Of a DNA stretch of 64,000 nt, positions 1 to 9,465 are shown piece after piece. The DNA comes from CAWATZ01 sp963784995 (lineage in GTDB: Bacteria; Planctomycetota; Planctomycetia; Gemmatales; Gemmataceae): NCBI GenBank assembly GCA_963784995.1, contig CAWATZ010000002.1, forward strand, positions 744,001 to 808,000, given 5' to 3'. A program made the position numbers and the translations under genes. The notes below the pieces were generated by a model. That model made no database searches. It saw only the letters and a list, made by a program, of their open reading frames with translations, and was not told where the DNA came from. Position 1 is the first letter of the stretch. Each line of letters begins with the position of its first letter.

Positions 1-759
1 GGGCCTCGCTGCCTTTTCGCAGAGACTACCGAAGTTGTGTCGCCGCTGCGGTCAGTAAGGCACAACGTGGAAGGGCAGATGGCCCTGATTGCACGAACTG
101 CGATTCCGAACCCAGGCTTCTGGGAGACCGAGAATCCCTTACTCTACCGAGTCGTGGTTGAGTTGTGGCAAGATGAACGACGCTGCGAGGTGTCGGGATT
201 CGATCTCGGTTTCCGGGTGATCGAGATGGGGTCCGGCCGTGTCCTTGTCAATCAGAAGCCGCTGTTTCTCCGAGGAATGCAAGACCTGCCGGATTCACGG
301 GAGTACGCAGCCGCACGAAGGCGAGTTGGCTACAATCTGGTCCTCGCCGGGCAAGGGCAATGGCATTGGTGGATACGGGCCAGTCCGATGGGATTTCTCT
401 TGCTGGAGAAAGTGACGCTTTCGACGCTGACGCCACAGTACATCGGCCTGCTCAGGCAGCAACCCTGCTTTTTGGGCTTCGTCCTCGACAAGGGACTGCT
501 GAGCCGTCCGCGGTCGGAAACCGAGAGCTTCCTCCGTCCTTGGCAAGAAAGGCGCGTGCTCATTGGGATCGAACTCGACGAGCCCCCGCCGACCTCCTTG
601 CCGGACGGGTTGTCGTTTCTAGTCTGTCCGGAGTGGTTGCTGCCAGCGTTGGCCACCGTCTCGCTCCCAAAGTTCGGCATGCGAGAGCCACAGGCAGGAA
701 GGGCAGAGTCCGCGCAGGCGGCTCAAGGGGTGGCGGGCTGGATCGATCAACCCATGTGA
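1..759 (+). CDS. Partial glycoside hydrolase family 2-like protein (3' part)
   Basis: The frame is open from base 1, so the true start lies upstream of the window; the first in-window start codon is a GTG at 37. About 250 residues are visible. Near the N-terminus the phrase NPLLYRVVVELW followed by a conserved strand and LVNQKPLFLRGM matches the junction between the immunoglobulin-like sandwich and the barrel of GH2 enzymes (beta-galactosidase/mannosidase/glucuronidase type). The rest would be the barrel, but it is short and I cannot find the catalytic Asn-Glu pair, so it may be a non-catalytic or degenerate member. Substrate is unknown. A hairpin terminator about 200 bases downstream fits the end of its transcript. 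The GH2 call rests on the N-terminal part only. Confidence 0.55.
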   Translation, partial: GPRCLFAETTEVVSPLRSVRHNVEGQMALIARTAIPNPGFWETENPLLYRVVVELWQDERRCEVSGFDLGFRVIEMGSGRVLVNQKPLFLRGMQDLPDSREYAAARRRVGYNLVLAGQGQWHWWIRASPMGFLLLEKVTLSTLTPQYIGLLRQQPCFLGFVLDKGLLSRPRSETESFLRPWQERRVLIGIELDEPPPTSLPDGLSFLVCPEWLLPALATVSLPKFGMREPQAGRAESAQAAQGVAGWIDQPM

Positions 760-1180
760 TTCTGGAGGCCAGCTCGAACCAACCGCTCCTGCCGACGTTG
801 GGGCCAAGTCGGGACTCCATGCTCAACGGCTCCCTGGCCCCAACGCGGCAGAGCTTGACGTTCAGTCCGGCTGAAGGCGTTATCCGTGGTGGACTGCGGG
901 GGAGTCGGGGCGGCCATACCCGCTGCGCTCGCCGGGGTCGGCGGCTACACCCAATTCTGCATCGTGCTTCGGTCCCGACCACCGAAGCACTTTTGTGTCA
1001 TGATGTTCGATGCTGAGGTCACATCAGACCGCGGTGTGTCGGACCGGAGCACTGCCAGTGGCGGCTACTCGGCTTCCCACCCGTGAAGATTCGGTGAAAT
1101 GTAGTCCCCGGCCGCAGACTCACACGGGGTCGGCGAATTACCTTAGCGGAGGGCACAAGCAACGCTCCGGAGGCGCAGCG
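760..1180. other. Intergenic stretch between GH2-like gene and phosphate permease
   Basis: No credible gene on either strand. It contains a terminator-like hairpin (964-994) and one copy of a 15-base sequence, GGTCACATCAGACCG (1017-1031), that recurs exactly on the other side of the permease gene (2720-2734). The last 20 bases hold the permease ribosome-binding site CGGAGG. Confidence 0.5.
964..994 (+). terminator. Rho-independent terminator-like hairpin
   Basis: A perfect 10-base inverted repeat (GTGCTTCGGT / ACCGAAGCAC) with a 7-base loop is followed by TTTTGTGT. It lies downstream of the GH2-like gene and upstream of the permease gene. Confidence 0.6.
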
Positions 1181-2536
<1,356 letters not shown>

Positions 2537-2901
2537 GCCGGCCGAACGGTGCGATGTGATAACGGCGCTGCGAGCGCCACGCTCCAGTCTGACGGAAGTT
2601 AGCGGACATTCGACCGTGCATGCCAGGAGAAGCGGACCGCAGCGGTTCAGCAGCAATCTCCGTCATTCGTAGCGGATCGATCGATCCGGTGTCCCGAGGG
2701 TCGCTGCGTTACGCGCGTCGGTCACATCAGACCGACGCACATCGGCAGTATCTTCGCAGTTCGATGCCTTTCTGTGCGCTTGTCGCCCTCGGCTCGTGAA
2801 CGGTTACCACTTATTTCCAGGCACCTTCGACTTGTCGCGTGCCCCTCGACCGGCTATCCTTCCGCCAGCCCTCAAAGGAGCATCTGGCGAGCGAGGCAAC
2901 G
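2537..2901. other. Intergenic stretch upstream of pyrB
   Basis: No gene recognised. It contains a hairpin with 8-base arms (GCGTCGGT 2715-2722, ACCGACGC 2731-2738), whose loop is part of the 15-base repeat also found at 1017-1031. No T-run follows, so it is not a clear terminator. AAGGAG at 2875-2880 lies 21 bases before the chosen pyrB ATG, which leaves the pyrB start slightly uncertain. Confidence 0.4.
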
Positions 2902-3858
2902 ATGGCAAGCACACGGCAGGAGCTGGACGGTCGCATCCGCACCTGGACCCGACGACATTTGTTGGGGCTGGAAGAGCTGAGCCGGGAGGAAATTGAGACG
3001 ATCTTCGCCCTGGCCGAGGAATTTGCCGAGCAGCAGACGCAGCAGCGGGTCCATCGGCAAGACCTCAAGGGCAAGGTGGTGGTCAACCTGTTCTTCGAGC
3101 CGTCCACGCGGACGCGGATCAGTTTTGGCCGGGCCGCCAAGCAGCTCGGGGCCGACACCATCGACTTTACCACGACCGGCTCCAGCACCAGCAAGGGCGA
3201 GAGCTTCATCGACACCGCCCGCAACATCGAGGCGCTGGGCATCGACGCCGTCGTGGTCCGCCATTCGGTCCCCGGAGCGCCGCACTTGCTGTCCCAGCAC
3301 CTGCACTGCAGCGTCCTCAACGCCGGCGACGGGGCCCACGAGCATCCGACCCAGGGGCTGCTCGACATCTTCACCATCCGCCAGATCAAGGGCCGGGTCG
3401 AGGGGCTGACGGTCGGCCTGGTGGGGGACATCGCCCACAGTCGCGTCGCCCGCAGCAACATTCATGGCCTGCTGAAACTGGGCGCCCGGGTGATCGTCTG
3501 CGGGCCGCCGACGCTGATTCCGCCGCTGGTGAGCAAGCTGGGCGTCGAGGTGGCCTATCGCCTGGACGACATCCTGCCGCGCTGCGACGTGGTCAACGTG
3601 CTGCGCATCCAGTTCGAGCGGCAGCGCGGTGGATTGTTCCCTTCCCTCCAGGAGTATTTCCGCCTGTTCGGCATGCACAAGGAACGGCTGAAGAAGGCCA
3701 AGCCGGACATTCTGCTGCTCGCCCCTGGACCGATCAACCGCGGCGTGGAGTTGACGCCCGAGGTGGCCGACGGCCCGCACAGCGCGATCTTGCAGCAGGT
3801 GACCAACGGCCTGCTGGTGCGCATGGCGGTGCTGTCGCTGCTGTGCGGCCGACAGTGA
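2902..3858 (+). CDS. pyrB: Aspartate carbamoyltransferase catalytic subunit
   Basis: Cytosolic enzyme joining carbamoyl phosphate and L-aspartate in the committed step of pyrimidine synthesis. The 318-residue length fits the catalytic chain. The carbamoyl-phosphate motif FFEPSTRTRISF is near residue 65 and the second-domain HPTQGLLDIF motif near residue 150; later motifs for aspartate binding (APGPINRGVEL) are present near residue 275. The frame is open back to a GTG at 2839, but conservation begins after ATG 2902, which I prefer. The usual partners pyrC or pyrI are not beside it in this window. The stop is followed by a single base and then a 190-base inverted repeat. Confidence 0.95.
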   Translation: MASTRQELDGRIRTWTRRHLLGLEELSREEIETIFALAEEFAEQQTQQRVHRQDLKGKVVVNLFFEPSTRTRISFGRAAKQLGADTIDFTTTGSSTSKGESFIDTARNIEALGIDAVVVRHSVPGAPHLLSQHLHCSVLNAGDGAHEHPTQGLLDIFTIRQIKGRVEGLTVGLVGDIAHSRVARSNIHGLLKLGARVIVCGPPTLIPPLVSKLGVEVAYRLDDILPRCDVVNVLRIQFERQRGGLFPSLQEYFRLFGMHKERLKKAKPDILLLAPGPINRGVELTPEVADGPHSAILQQVTNGLLVRMAVLSLLCGRQ

Positions 3859-3859
3859 A

Positions 3860-4049
3860 GAAGATCTCACCACAGAGACACAGAGGCACAGAGAAGACAA
3901 CAAAAGGAATCATTGCTCGGAACACTAATCCGCGCTAATCTCCACTAATCGAAATGCGGGTTTCCTTCCTTCGATTAGCGAAGATTAGCGCGGATTAGTG
4001 TTCCGTTGTTGTCTTCTCTGTGCCTCTGTGTCTCTGTGGTGAGATCTTC
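3860..4049. repeat. Long interrupted inverted repeat between convergent genes
   Basis: Outer arms of 42 bases, 3860-3901 and 4008-4049, are perfect reverse complements; inner arms of 34 bases, 3919-3952 and 3971-4004, match with two mismatches. The outer arm is built of CACAGAGACACAGAGGCACA-type sequence and the inner arm of CTAATCCGCGCTAATC-type sequence, both known as widely scattered repeats in diverse bacterial genomes. It starts one base after the pyrB stop and covers the final 25 codons of soxG on the other strand, so it may also act as a bidirectional terminator. Confidence 0.85.
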
Positions 4050-4598
4050 GGCGATCTGAACCAGCGACTCCCAGAAACTGACGCCGAAGGTGTAATCGAG
4101 CCAGAGCCGGAACGCCGGCTCTTCTCCCATTGGGTCCAGCAGGATCGCGCAATTGATTCCGCCGGCCCGTGTCAGGATCAGCCGGCGCGGCAGGGCGGTG
4201 CGGAAGTCCATGCTGCACAGCTGGGCCAGCACGTCCAGGGAGCGGCCGCCCGCCAGAAGGAAGCCGGCATCCTGGCGCTCGACGCGATAGACCTGGGCCG
4301 GTCCGCGAGACAACTCGGCCGACAGGCGAGAGACTTCCTCCTCGCCGGCGCCTTCCAGAAAGAAATCCGCCGATCCCAGGCGGGCGATCAGGCCGCCATC
4401 CTTCAAGGAACGGGTATCGTAAGTCTCGGTCGGAAGTTCGATCCCCTGTTGCTTCAACCACGTCGCGGCGCCGGGCCCCTTCACACCCAGTTTCGGCCGG
4501 GTACTCAGGTCACGGAGGGAGACCGTTGCGACCCGCGAGGGCGTTTCCGCAATTGCGTGAATCGGGCTGCGGTTCGGCGGAGCTGGCATGTCCTTCAC
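3975..4598 (-). CDS. soxG: Heterotetrameric sarcosine oxidase (or N-methylglutamate dehydrogenase) gamma subunit
   Basis: Small subunit of the four-part, flavin and folate dependent enzyme that demethylates sarcosine or, in the homologous MgdABCD form, N-methylglutamate. It is 207 residues long. The ATG at 4598 overlaps the soxA stop by four bases (ATGA), so it is translationally coupled as last gene of the soxD-soxA-soxG run. The segment around residues 135-180 (FRTALPRRLIL to FGVSFWESLV) is typical of SoxG C-terminal folds. The last about 22 residues, containing TTETQRHRE, are encoded by the inverted repeat at 3860-4049 and are not family sequence: the native stop appears to have been replaced when the repeat arrived. 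Confidence 0.85.
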   Translation of the reverse strand: MKDMPAPPNRSPIHAIAETPSRVATVSLRDLSTRPKLGVKGPGAATWLKQQGIELPTETYDTRSLKDGGLIARLGSADFFLEGAGEEEVSRLSAELSRGPAQVYRVERQDAGFLLAGGRSLDVLAQLCSMDFRTALPRRLILTRAGGINCAILLDPMGEEPAFRLWLDYTFGVSFWESLVQIAEDLTTETQRHREDNNGTLIRANLR

Positions 4599-7504
4599 CC
4601 TTGCTGGCGTTGATTGTCCGGATCGTAAAAGGGGAGACGGGCGACCTCAGCCGTGATCAGCCGGCCGCCCTCCACCTTGATCGTGATGCGCCGGCCCGGC
4701 TCGGCCAGGTCGGGCTGGACAAATGCCAGGCCGAGCGGATGGCCAAGCGTCGAGCACCGGGCGATGCTGGTGACCCGGCCGGCGATGGCGTCGCCATCCA
4801 TCACGAGGTGGCACTCCTCCGGCCAGGGGCCGGCGAAGCCTGCCGGCAAGACAATGCCGACCAGGCGGCGCGTCAGCGGCTGCTTCTTGACGATGACCAG
4901 ACTGCGCTGGCCGACGAAGAAGGGCTTTGTCTTGCCCAGAGCCCATTCCAGGTCCACCTCGAACGGATTGGTCAAGGCGTCGGTGTCCTGCCCGATGATG
5001 ATGTGCCCCTTCTCCAGACGCAGCAGGCGCTGGGCCTCGACGCCGAACGGGCGGATGCCGTGCTGCCGGCCAGCGTCCATCAGCGCCGACCAGACGGCGT
5101 AGGCTTGCCCGGCCGGGACGTGGATCTCGTACCCCAGCTCGCCGACGAAACCGACGCGCAGCAAACGCGCCCGGACCCCGGCGACCGTGCCCTCGCGCAC
5201 CGAGAGATAAGGAAAGGCGGTCGGGGCGAGATCAACGTCGGTCAAGCCCGCGAGGACGTCACGGGCTCGCGGCCCGGCCAGGTTCAGGGCCGACCAGGCG
5301 CCGGTGGCGTTGACCAGCACGACGTTCAGGCCCCAGACGATGGCCCAGCGCTGCATCTCCTGGAAGAAGGCGGCCACGCCGGTCGTGGTCGCGGTGACGT
5401 AAAAGCGATCCTCCGCCAGACGCGCGACCAGGCCGTCCTCGATCAGCACGCCGGACTCGTCACTGGCGACGGCATAGGCGAGCCGGCCGGGCTGGAGGCG
5501 GGCAAAGCGGCCAGTATAGACGCGCTCCAGGAAGGCCGCCGCGTCGGGGCCGTTGACCTCGATTTTGCCGAGAGTGCCAATGTCGATCAGGCCGACGGCC
5601 CGGCGGACGTTGAGGGCCTCGTCGAAGATGCAATCCTCTCGTTCTCGTCCCGCCACGGGGTAGTACTCCGGCCTCAGCCAGGCGCCGACGTGGGTGAAGA
5701 CGGCCCCAGCGGCGGTGTGCCAGTCGTGCATGGGCGTGCGCCGCACCGGGTGGAAGCGCCGCCCAGCAAGCAGGGCCATCGGCACCGGATGGTGAAAGGG
5801 GCGCGAGGTGGTCGTTCCAGTCTCCTCGACTGATCGGCCGTTAAGCCGGGCCAGGATGCGGACCGCGTTCATGTTGGCCAGCTTCCCCTGGCTGGGCCCC
5901 ATGCCGACGGTCGAGTAGCGCTTGAGCAGCTCGATGTTGTCGTAGCCCTCCTGGTGGGCGTTGACGAAATCGGCCAGGTGAATGTCCTCGTCGAGATCGA
6001 CGAAGCACTTCTTCTTTGCGTGCGGGAAGATCGGGTAAGGGTGGCTCGGCGGCAAGCCATGATGGACCGGACGCTCGGGAAGCGGGCCCGCGTCGTGCCC
6101 CAGGAAGCGGGCCGCCTCCAGTCCCGCCCGTCGGCCATCGGCGAGTTGGGCGTCCAGGTCAAAGACGCCGTTGACCCGTCCCGCTGCGAACACGCCGGCC
6201 GGCAGAGTTTCGGGGACGAACTGCTCAACGCTCGGGTTGTATCGGAAGCGTGCGCCGGCCTGGTAAAGCAGGTCGGCGTTGGGGGCCCAGCCGACGCTCA
6301 GGACGATGCCGTCGCAATCGATTCGGAACGGTGTTGTCTGTCCGCCCTGTCCCACAGGATGGAGGATCGCTCCCTTGACGCTCGCCTTGCCGGACCCGGG
6401 AATCGCTTCAGAAACGGTCTGGTTGTAGTAGACCTTGATGCGAGCAGAAGCGGCCCGCCGGCCTAGCTCGCCCAACTCATGACTTACCGGACGCGGTTCG
6501 GCGATGGCGAGGACCTTGACCCCGGCCTCGTGCAGTTCCAGGGCACAGGCGTAGGCTTCGGCATTGCCGGCCAGCACGACGCAGCGGTCACACGGTTTGA
6601 CCCGGTAGAGGTGGAGCAACCGCTGGGCGGCCGAGCCGAGCATTACTCCCGGCAGGTCGTTGTTGGCGAACACGGCTGGTTGCTCAATGCAGCCAGCGGC
6701 GACCACGACCGCCCGCGCCCGCAGCTTGGTCAAATGGCGCTCGTCCACCAGAGCAATCCAATTGTCGGCGTACCAGCCGGCTGCCTGGGTGTTGCAGCAA
6801 ACCTCCAGGTTGGGGAGCGTTCGAGCCTGACCGATCAGATCTCGGCCCGGGGACCGCCGGGATAAACCCGGCGGCTCGTTGGCGTGTTGCCAGTGCAAGC
6901 TGCCGCCAGGGTGCGGCTGCTCGTCCACGAGGAGGACCCGCACTCCAAGCCGTGCGGCAGCGATGGCGGCCGACAGCCCCGCGGGGCCAGCGCCGACAAC
7001 GAGGAGGTCGCAGGTCGCATAATCCTTGGGCGTCGGCTCCGCCCGGCTGGCCCGGTTGATCCGCCCCAGGCCCGCCGCCTTGCGCATCTGCCTCTCAAAG
7101 AAGGGGAACAGCCAGCGCGGCTTGTAAAAGTCCTTGTAGTAGAAGCCGACCGGCAAGAAGGCGCTGAACCACTCGACGAAGCGCATCCAGTCGCGGGCCA
7201 GGCCGCCTACCGTGTTGACCGAGCGCACGTCCAGGCCCGGCACGAGCGGCAGCACGTCACCGCGAATGTTGGTGCGCGTGCCGTCCTCGACCAGGACGTT
7301 GACGTCGCAGTTGGCCAGGCTGTAGACGCCGCGGGGCCGATGGTACTTGAAACTGCGTCCCAGCAGCCGGACGCCGTTGGCCCAGAGGGCGCTGGTCAGG
7401 ACGTCGCCGTGGAAACCCTGGTAGGTTCGGCCCTCGAAGCGGAACTCGATGGGCCGGCTGCGGTCGATCCATTCACCCTGACGTACTGGCAAGCGGTTAT
7501 TCAT
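4595..7504 (-). CDS. soxA: Heterotetrameric sarcosine oxidase (or N-methylglutamate dehydrogenase) alpha subunit
   Basis: Large subunit of about 969 residues. In order: a ferredoxin-like N-terminal domain without cluster cysteines (residues 10-95); an NAD/FAD-type Rossmann region beginning at LLVVGAGPAGLSAA (near 170); the conserved segment DIHLADF followed by GMGPSQGK near 525, typical of SoxA; and a C-terminal GcvT-like folate-binding domain from about 590 that would pass the released one-carbon unit to tetrahydrofolate. An ATG at 7504 overlaps the soxD stop by eight bases and is preferred over a TTG at 7522. The gene is intact, in contrast to many neighbours. Sarcosine versus N-methylglutamate as substrate cannot be told from sequence alone. 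Confidence 0.92.
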   Translation of the reverse strand: MNNRLPVRQGEWIDRSRPIEFRFEGRTYQGFHGDVLTSALWANGVRLLGRSFKYHRPRGVYSLANCDVNVLVEDGTRTNIRGDVLPLVPGLDVRSVNTVGGLARDWMRFVEWFSAFLPVGFYYKDFYKPRWLFPFFERQMRKAAGLGRINRASRAEPTPKDYATCDLLVVGAGPAGLSAAIAAARLGVRVLLVDEQPHPGGSLHWQHANEPPGLSRRSPGRDLIGQARTLPNLEVCCNTQAAGWYADNWIALVDERHLTKLRARAVVVAAGCIEQPAVFANNDLPGVMLGSAAQRLLHLYRVKPCDRCVVLAGNAEAYACALELHEAGVKVLAIAEPRPVSHELGELGRRAASARIKVYYNQTVSEAIPGSGKASVKGAILHPVGQGGQTTPFRIDCDGIVLSVGWAPNADLLYQAGARFRYNPSVEQFVPETLPAGVFAAGRVNGVFDLDAQLADGRRAGLEAARFLGHDAGPLPERPVHHGLPPSHPYPIFPHAKKKCFVDLDEDIHLADFVNAHQEGYDNIELLKRYSTVGMGPSQGKLANMNAVRILARLNGRSVEETGTTTSRPFHHPVPMALLAGRRFHPVRRTPMHDWHTAAGAVFTHVGAWLRPEYYPVAGREREDCIFDEALNVRRAVGLIDIGTLGKIEVNGPDAAAFLERVYTGRFARLQPGRLAYAVASDESGVLIEDGLVARLAEDRFYVTATTTGVAAFFQEMQRWAIVWGLNVVLVNATGAWSALNLAGPRARDVLAGLTDVDLAPTAFPYLSVREGTVAGVRARLLRVGFVGELGYEIHVPAGQAYAVWSALMDAGRQHGIRPFGVEAQRLLRLEKGHIIIGQDTDALTNPFEVDLEWALGKTKPFFVGQRSLVIVKKQPLTRRLVGIVLPAGFAGPWPEECHLVMDGDAIAGRVTSIARCSTLGHPLGLAFVQPDLAEPGRRITIKVEGGRLITAEVARLPFYDPDNQRQQG

Positions 7505-7763
7505 CGCGGAGGAGTCTGTCAAACAGGTAGGTTCGCAGGAACTGATCGGTGCGGTTGTCGCGTTCGGCGATGAACCAGGTGCCGCTGGGGACGTGATGCC
7601 ACCACTCGCGCTTGACGCCCGGCTCGCCGGAGCGGTTGAAGACGTAGTCGGCCCACTCCTCGTCAGTGGCTATGGCCGGGTCGGGCATCTGACGCAGTTC
7701 GCCGCCGAAGGCGAACTCCTGGGCCGGACGCAGGCCGTTGATCGGGCAGGGGATGATCTTCAT
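7497..7763 (-). CDS. soxD: Sarcosine oxidase delta subunit family protein lacking zinc cysteines
   Basis: An 88-residue protein placed directly before soxA, as in standard sox operons. The order MKIIPCPINGLRPAQEF at the N-terminus and REWWHHVPSGTWF near residue 60 align with SoxD. In characterised SoxD a zinc ion is held by a CxxC pair near the start, one His and a later Cys. Here only the first Cys (residue 6) remains; the second is Asn and the Cys after WWHH is Ser. The fold is probably kept without metal, or this belongs to a divergent Mgd-type branch. Upstream are 172 bases without a gene, where a promoter for soxDAG may now lie since soxB is no longer adjacent. Confidence 0.85.
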   Translation of the reverse strand: MKIIPCPINGLRPAQEFAFGGELRQMPDPAIATDEEWADYVFNRSGEPGVKREWWHHVPSGTWFIAERDNRTDQFLRTYLFDRLLRDE

Positions 7764-7935
7764 GGAGCAAACTCCGAGCAGCAGCGAAACGTGCCGGCCA
7801 CGATCCGGCCCGCTCTCCTACGCAGGATCTTAGGATGAGCATCATTCTCTGTCTACAAGTCGCGATTCCTGCGCGGACTTGCCTGATCGATCCACAGCCG
7901 AGTACGATTGACCTGGAAATACGGGAGAGCTTCAA

Positions 7936-8439
7936 ATGTTTCGATTCTCCTCGGGCAGCGCCGTGCGCAGGACCGGCTCGGATGTGATCGCTGCCGAGTT
8001 TATGCCCGGGTTCACCTCGGACCTGACCTACTGGCGGGTCTTCATTGGTTGCAATCGGTGGCTCCGTCAAGAGGTCGGCGTCTGGGATCCCGGCGGGCTG
8101 TTTGACCGTGAGCTGCTGCGTTATGAGGCCCGGCTTTCAAGGGCGGAAATGGCGGAGCTGTGGGGCATCATTGACCGGATCGGCTTCCGGGATTTCAACC
8201 GGAGATACAGCCCTGAAAGCATCTGTGTCACGGACTGTCCGAACCATTGGATCATCGTTCGATTCGACAAGCAGATCAAGGAAGTCGAGGCCTACGATCT
8301 CTTCAGGCTCACGGAATTCGAGAAAAACCAGGCCATGATCGGCTTCCGCGAACTCTGGGAGGCCATCCATCGGCGCACTCCGCATGGCAAGGTTCCGATG
8401 GAGGAAGGTCTGCCCAAGCCGTGGTGGCGGTTCTGGTAG
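7936..8439 (+). CDS. Conserved hypothetical protein, 167 residues
   Basis: Function not recognised. ATG 7936 has a GGGAGAG ribosome-binding site about seven bases upstream. The protein is soluble, with a paired motif near residues 100-130 (CVTDCPNHWIIVRF, then KEVEAYDLFRL) and a tryptophan-rich end (KPWWRFW). The layout of a strand-rich core followed by FRELWEAIHRRTP recalls small orphan proteins common in planctomycetes that carry a DUF6438-like domain, but I am not sure of that match. It is transcribed opposite to the flanking soxD and lies between soxD and the soxB 3' fragment, so it belongs to the material that separated the two sox halves. Confidence 0.6.
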   Translation: MFRFSSGSAVRRTGSDVIAAEFMPGFTSDLTYWRVFIGCNRWLRQEVGVWDPGGLFDRELLRYEARLSRAEMAELWGIIDRIGFRDFNRRYSPESICVTDCPNHWIIVRFDKQIKEVEAYDLFRLTEFEKNQAMIGFRELWEAIHRRTPHGKVPMEEGLPKPWWRFW

Positions 8440-8448
8440 CGTGCCTCA

Positions 8449-8543
8449 ATGCCCCCCGAGGCCGCCCCCTTCTCATCGACCAGCCGGAACTGCTGGAACC
8501 GCGACAGGTTGAACGGCTGGGTCAACTCGATGAAGTTCTGCAC
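8449..8543 (-). pseudogene. Diverged fragment of the soxB 3' end
   Basis: About 95 bases match the last 30 codons of the intact soxB (15783-17027) on the same strand at roughly 80 percent by eye. The translated phrases FNLSRFQQFRLVDEKGAAS here and FNLARFRQFRLVGEKGAAS in soxB correspond. A one-base deletion near 8453 shifts the terminal codons. The fragment begins abruptly after the codons matching the last ELIRAFNL segment. It sits on the soxD side of the accessory island, where an unbroken soxB would have ended. Confidence 0.8.
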
Positions 8544-8706
8544 GTCGCAACGCCTCCTTTACGAAGAGTCGCCAGGATTCATGCTGCCGCAATCGTTGGG
8601 TCGGCGTCAACCGCAACCGCTGCGCGATCTGCGTCCGATCCACGTCACCCTGATGTCCAAGATCGAACAGCGACGAATCCGGTTGTGCCGGCGGCCTGTT
8701 CGGCAT
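8473..8706 (-). CDS. Small antitoxin-like orphan protein fused out into soxB remnant sequence
   Basis: A 77-residue frame from ATG 8706, with GGAG about ten bases upstream. Residues 10-50 (SLFDLGHQGDVDRTQIAQ, RLTPTQRLRQHESW, LFVKEALRRAEL) look like a small planctomycete family that usually precedes another short gene; the TPTQRL motif is shared in spirit with the TPAQRL of the 12066-12365 protein. The last about 18 residues are read from the soxB remnant in another frame, so the native C-terminus has been lost. Its upstream sequence resembles that of the 12365 gene. The antitoxin role is a guess from size and context. Confidence 0.5.
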   Translation of the reverse strand: MPNRPPAQPDSSLFDLGHQGDVDRTQIAQRLRLTPTQRLRQHESWRLFVKEALRRAELHRVDPAVQPVAVPAVPAGR

Positions 8707-8899
8707 GGTCGAGTCTCCGGCAAAGATGGTCACTTGCTGCTCCTGCTGCTGGCATCCTGGGATGATTGTACCTGCGGTCGTGCTTACGTGGAAGATTGAA
8801 CCAAGAACTGTGCCAGCAGCCCCCAAAGCGTTCAAGGCCTGGACTCGCCCTTGCTCACCCGTTCTTCCCCCTGGTACGATGCGGAAAAGGGAGGAAGTC

Positions 8900-9307
8900 A
8901 TGATCGAACTCCGAGATGACCAGTTGCAGGCCCTGGACGGTCCGCAGCAGCCGCCGGTGGCCGTTGATCCCCGGACGGGCCAGGAATACCTCCTCATTCG
9001 CCGGGAGATCTACGAACTGGTGCGTCGCACCTTGAAACCCATTGGGCGAGGCTGGGACGATCCCGCGGACGACGATCTCATCCGGAAAGATTCCGGGCTT
9101 CAACCCGCTGCTGACCGAAACAGGAGGCATGCACGACGATCCCAGCCACAACCGCCAGGGCTTCCGGGGAGAACGCCCGGGAGCGTTTCCAACGGCTCGC
9201 CGCGCAGTGGAAGGAAAAGTCCCGGCACGTGTCGAACGTCGCCCAGATGGCGATGCTCAAACCGTACCAGCAGATCATTGGCATGGGCGAACTGGCCGTG
9301 CCGCTGA
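8900..9307 (+). CDS. Small antitoxin-like protein, 3' end uncertain
   Basis: ATG 8900 has a strong GGGAGG five bases upstream. The first about 65 residues (IELRDDQLQALDG, VDPRTGQEYLLIRREIYELV, then GWDDPADDD) match a very common planctomycete small-protein type, in which a proline-rich segment and VDPxTxxxYLL precede a helical end; such genes often stand before toxin-like genes. The open frame runs on to 9307 as an arginine-rich tail overlapping the conserved next gene in another frame, so the true end is probably near 9090-9114 and a frameshift there is likely. Function is not established. Confidence 0.45.
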   Translation: MIELRDDQLQALDGPQQPPVAVDPRTGQEYLLIRREIYELVRRTLKPIGRGWDDPADDDLIRKDSGLQPAADRNRRHARRSQPQPPGLPGRTPGSVSNGSPRSGRKSPGTCRTSPRWRCSNRTSRSLAWANWPCR

Positions 9308-9465
9308 TCCTGGAGGAGTTGCAGCGTGAACCGGATCAGTGGTTCTGGGCCCTGGAAATGATCACGCAAGAGAATCCGGTCCCGCGACAGGCCGCCGGTA
9401 AGGTTCGTCAGATGGCCGAGGCCTGGATCGCCTGGGGCAAGGAGAAAGGATTCCTCGCCGCATGA
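9129..9465 (+). CDS. Conserved hypothetical protein with frameshift after the start codon
   Basis: A strong AGGAGG at 9122-9126 precedes ATG 9129, but the conserved reading frame (ARERFQRLAAQW, then YQQIIGMGELAVPLILEEL, WFWALEMIT) is offset by one base from that ATG. Removing the C right after ATG would give a start MTTIPATT and a protein of about 111 residues, which is how this helical family normally begins. Without it, only a GTG at 9229 starts the frame (78 residues). The family commonly precedes the gene that follows here, and the two overlap by four bases (ATGA). Either a sequencing error or a fresh mutation explains the offset. Confidence 0.6.

Noticed and set aside
4169..5833. 554-residue plus-strand open frame
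   Set aside because: Antisense to soxA and soxG, which are well supported.
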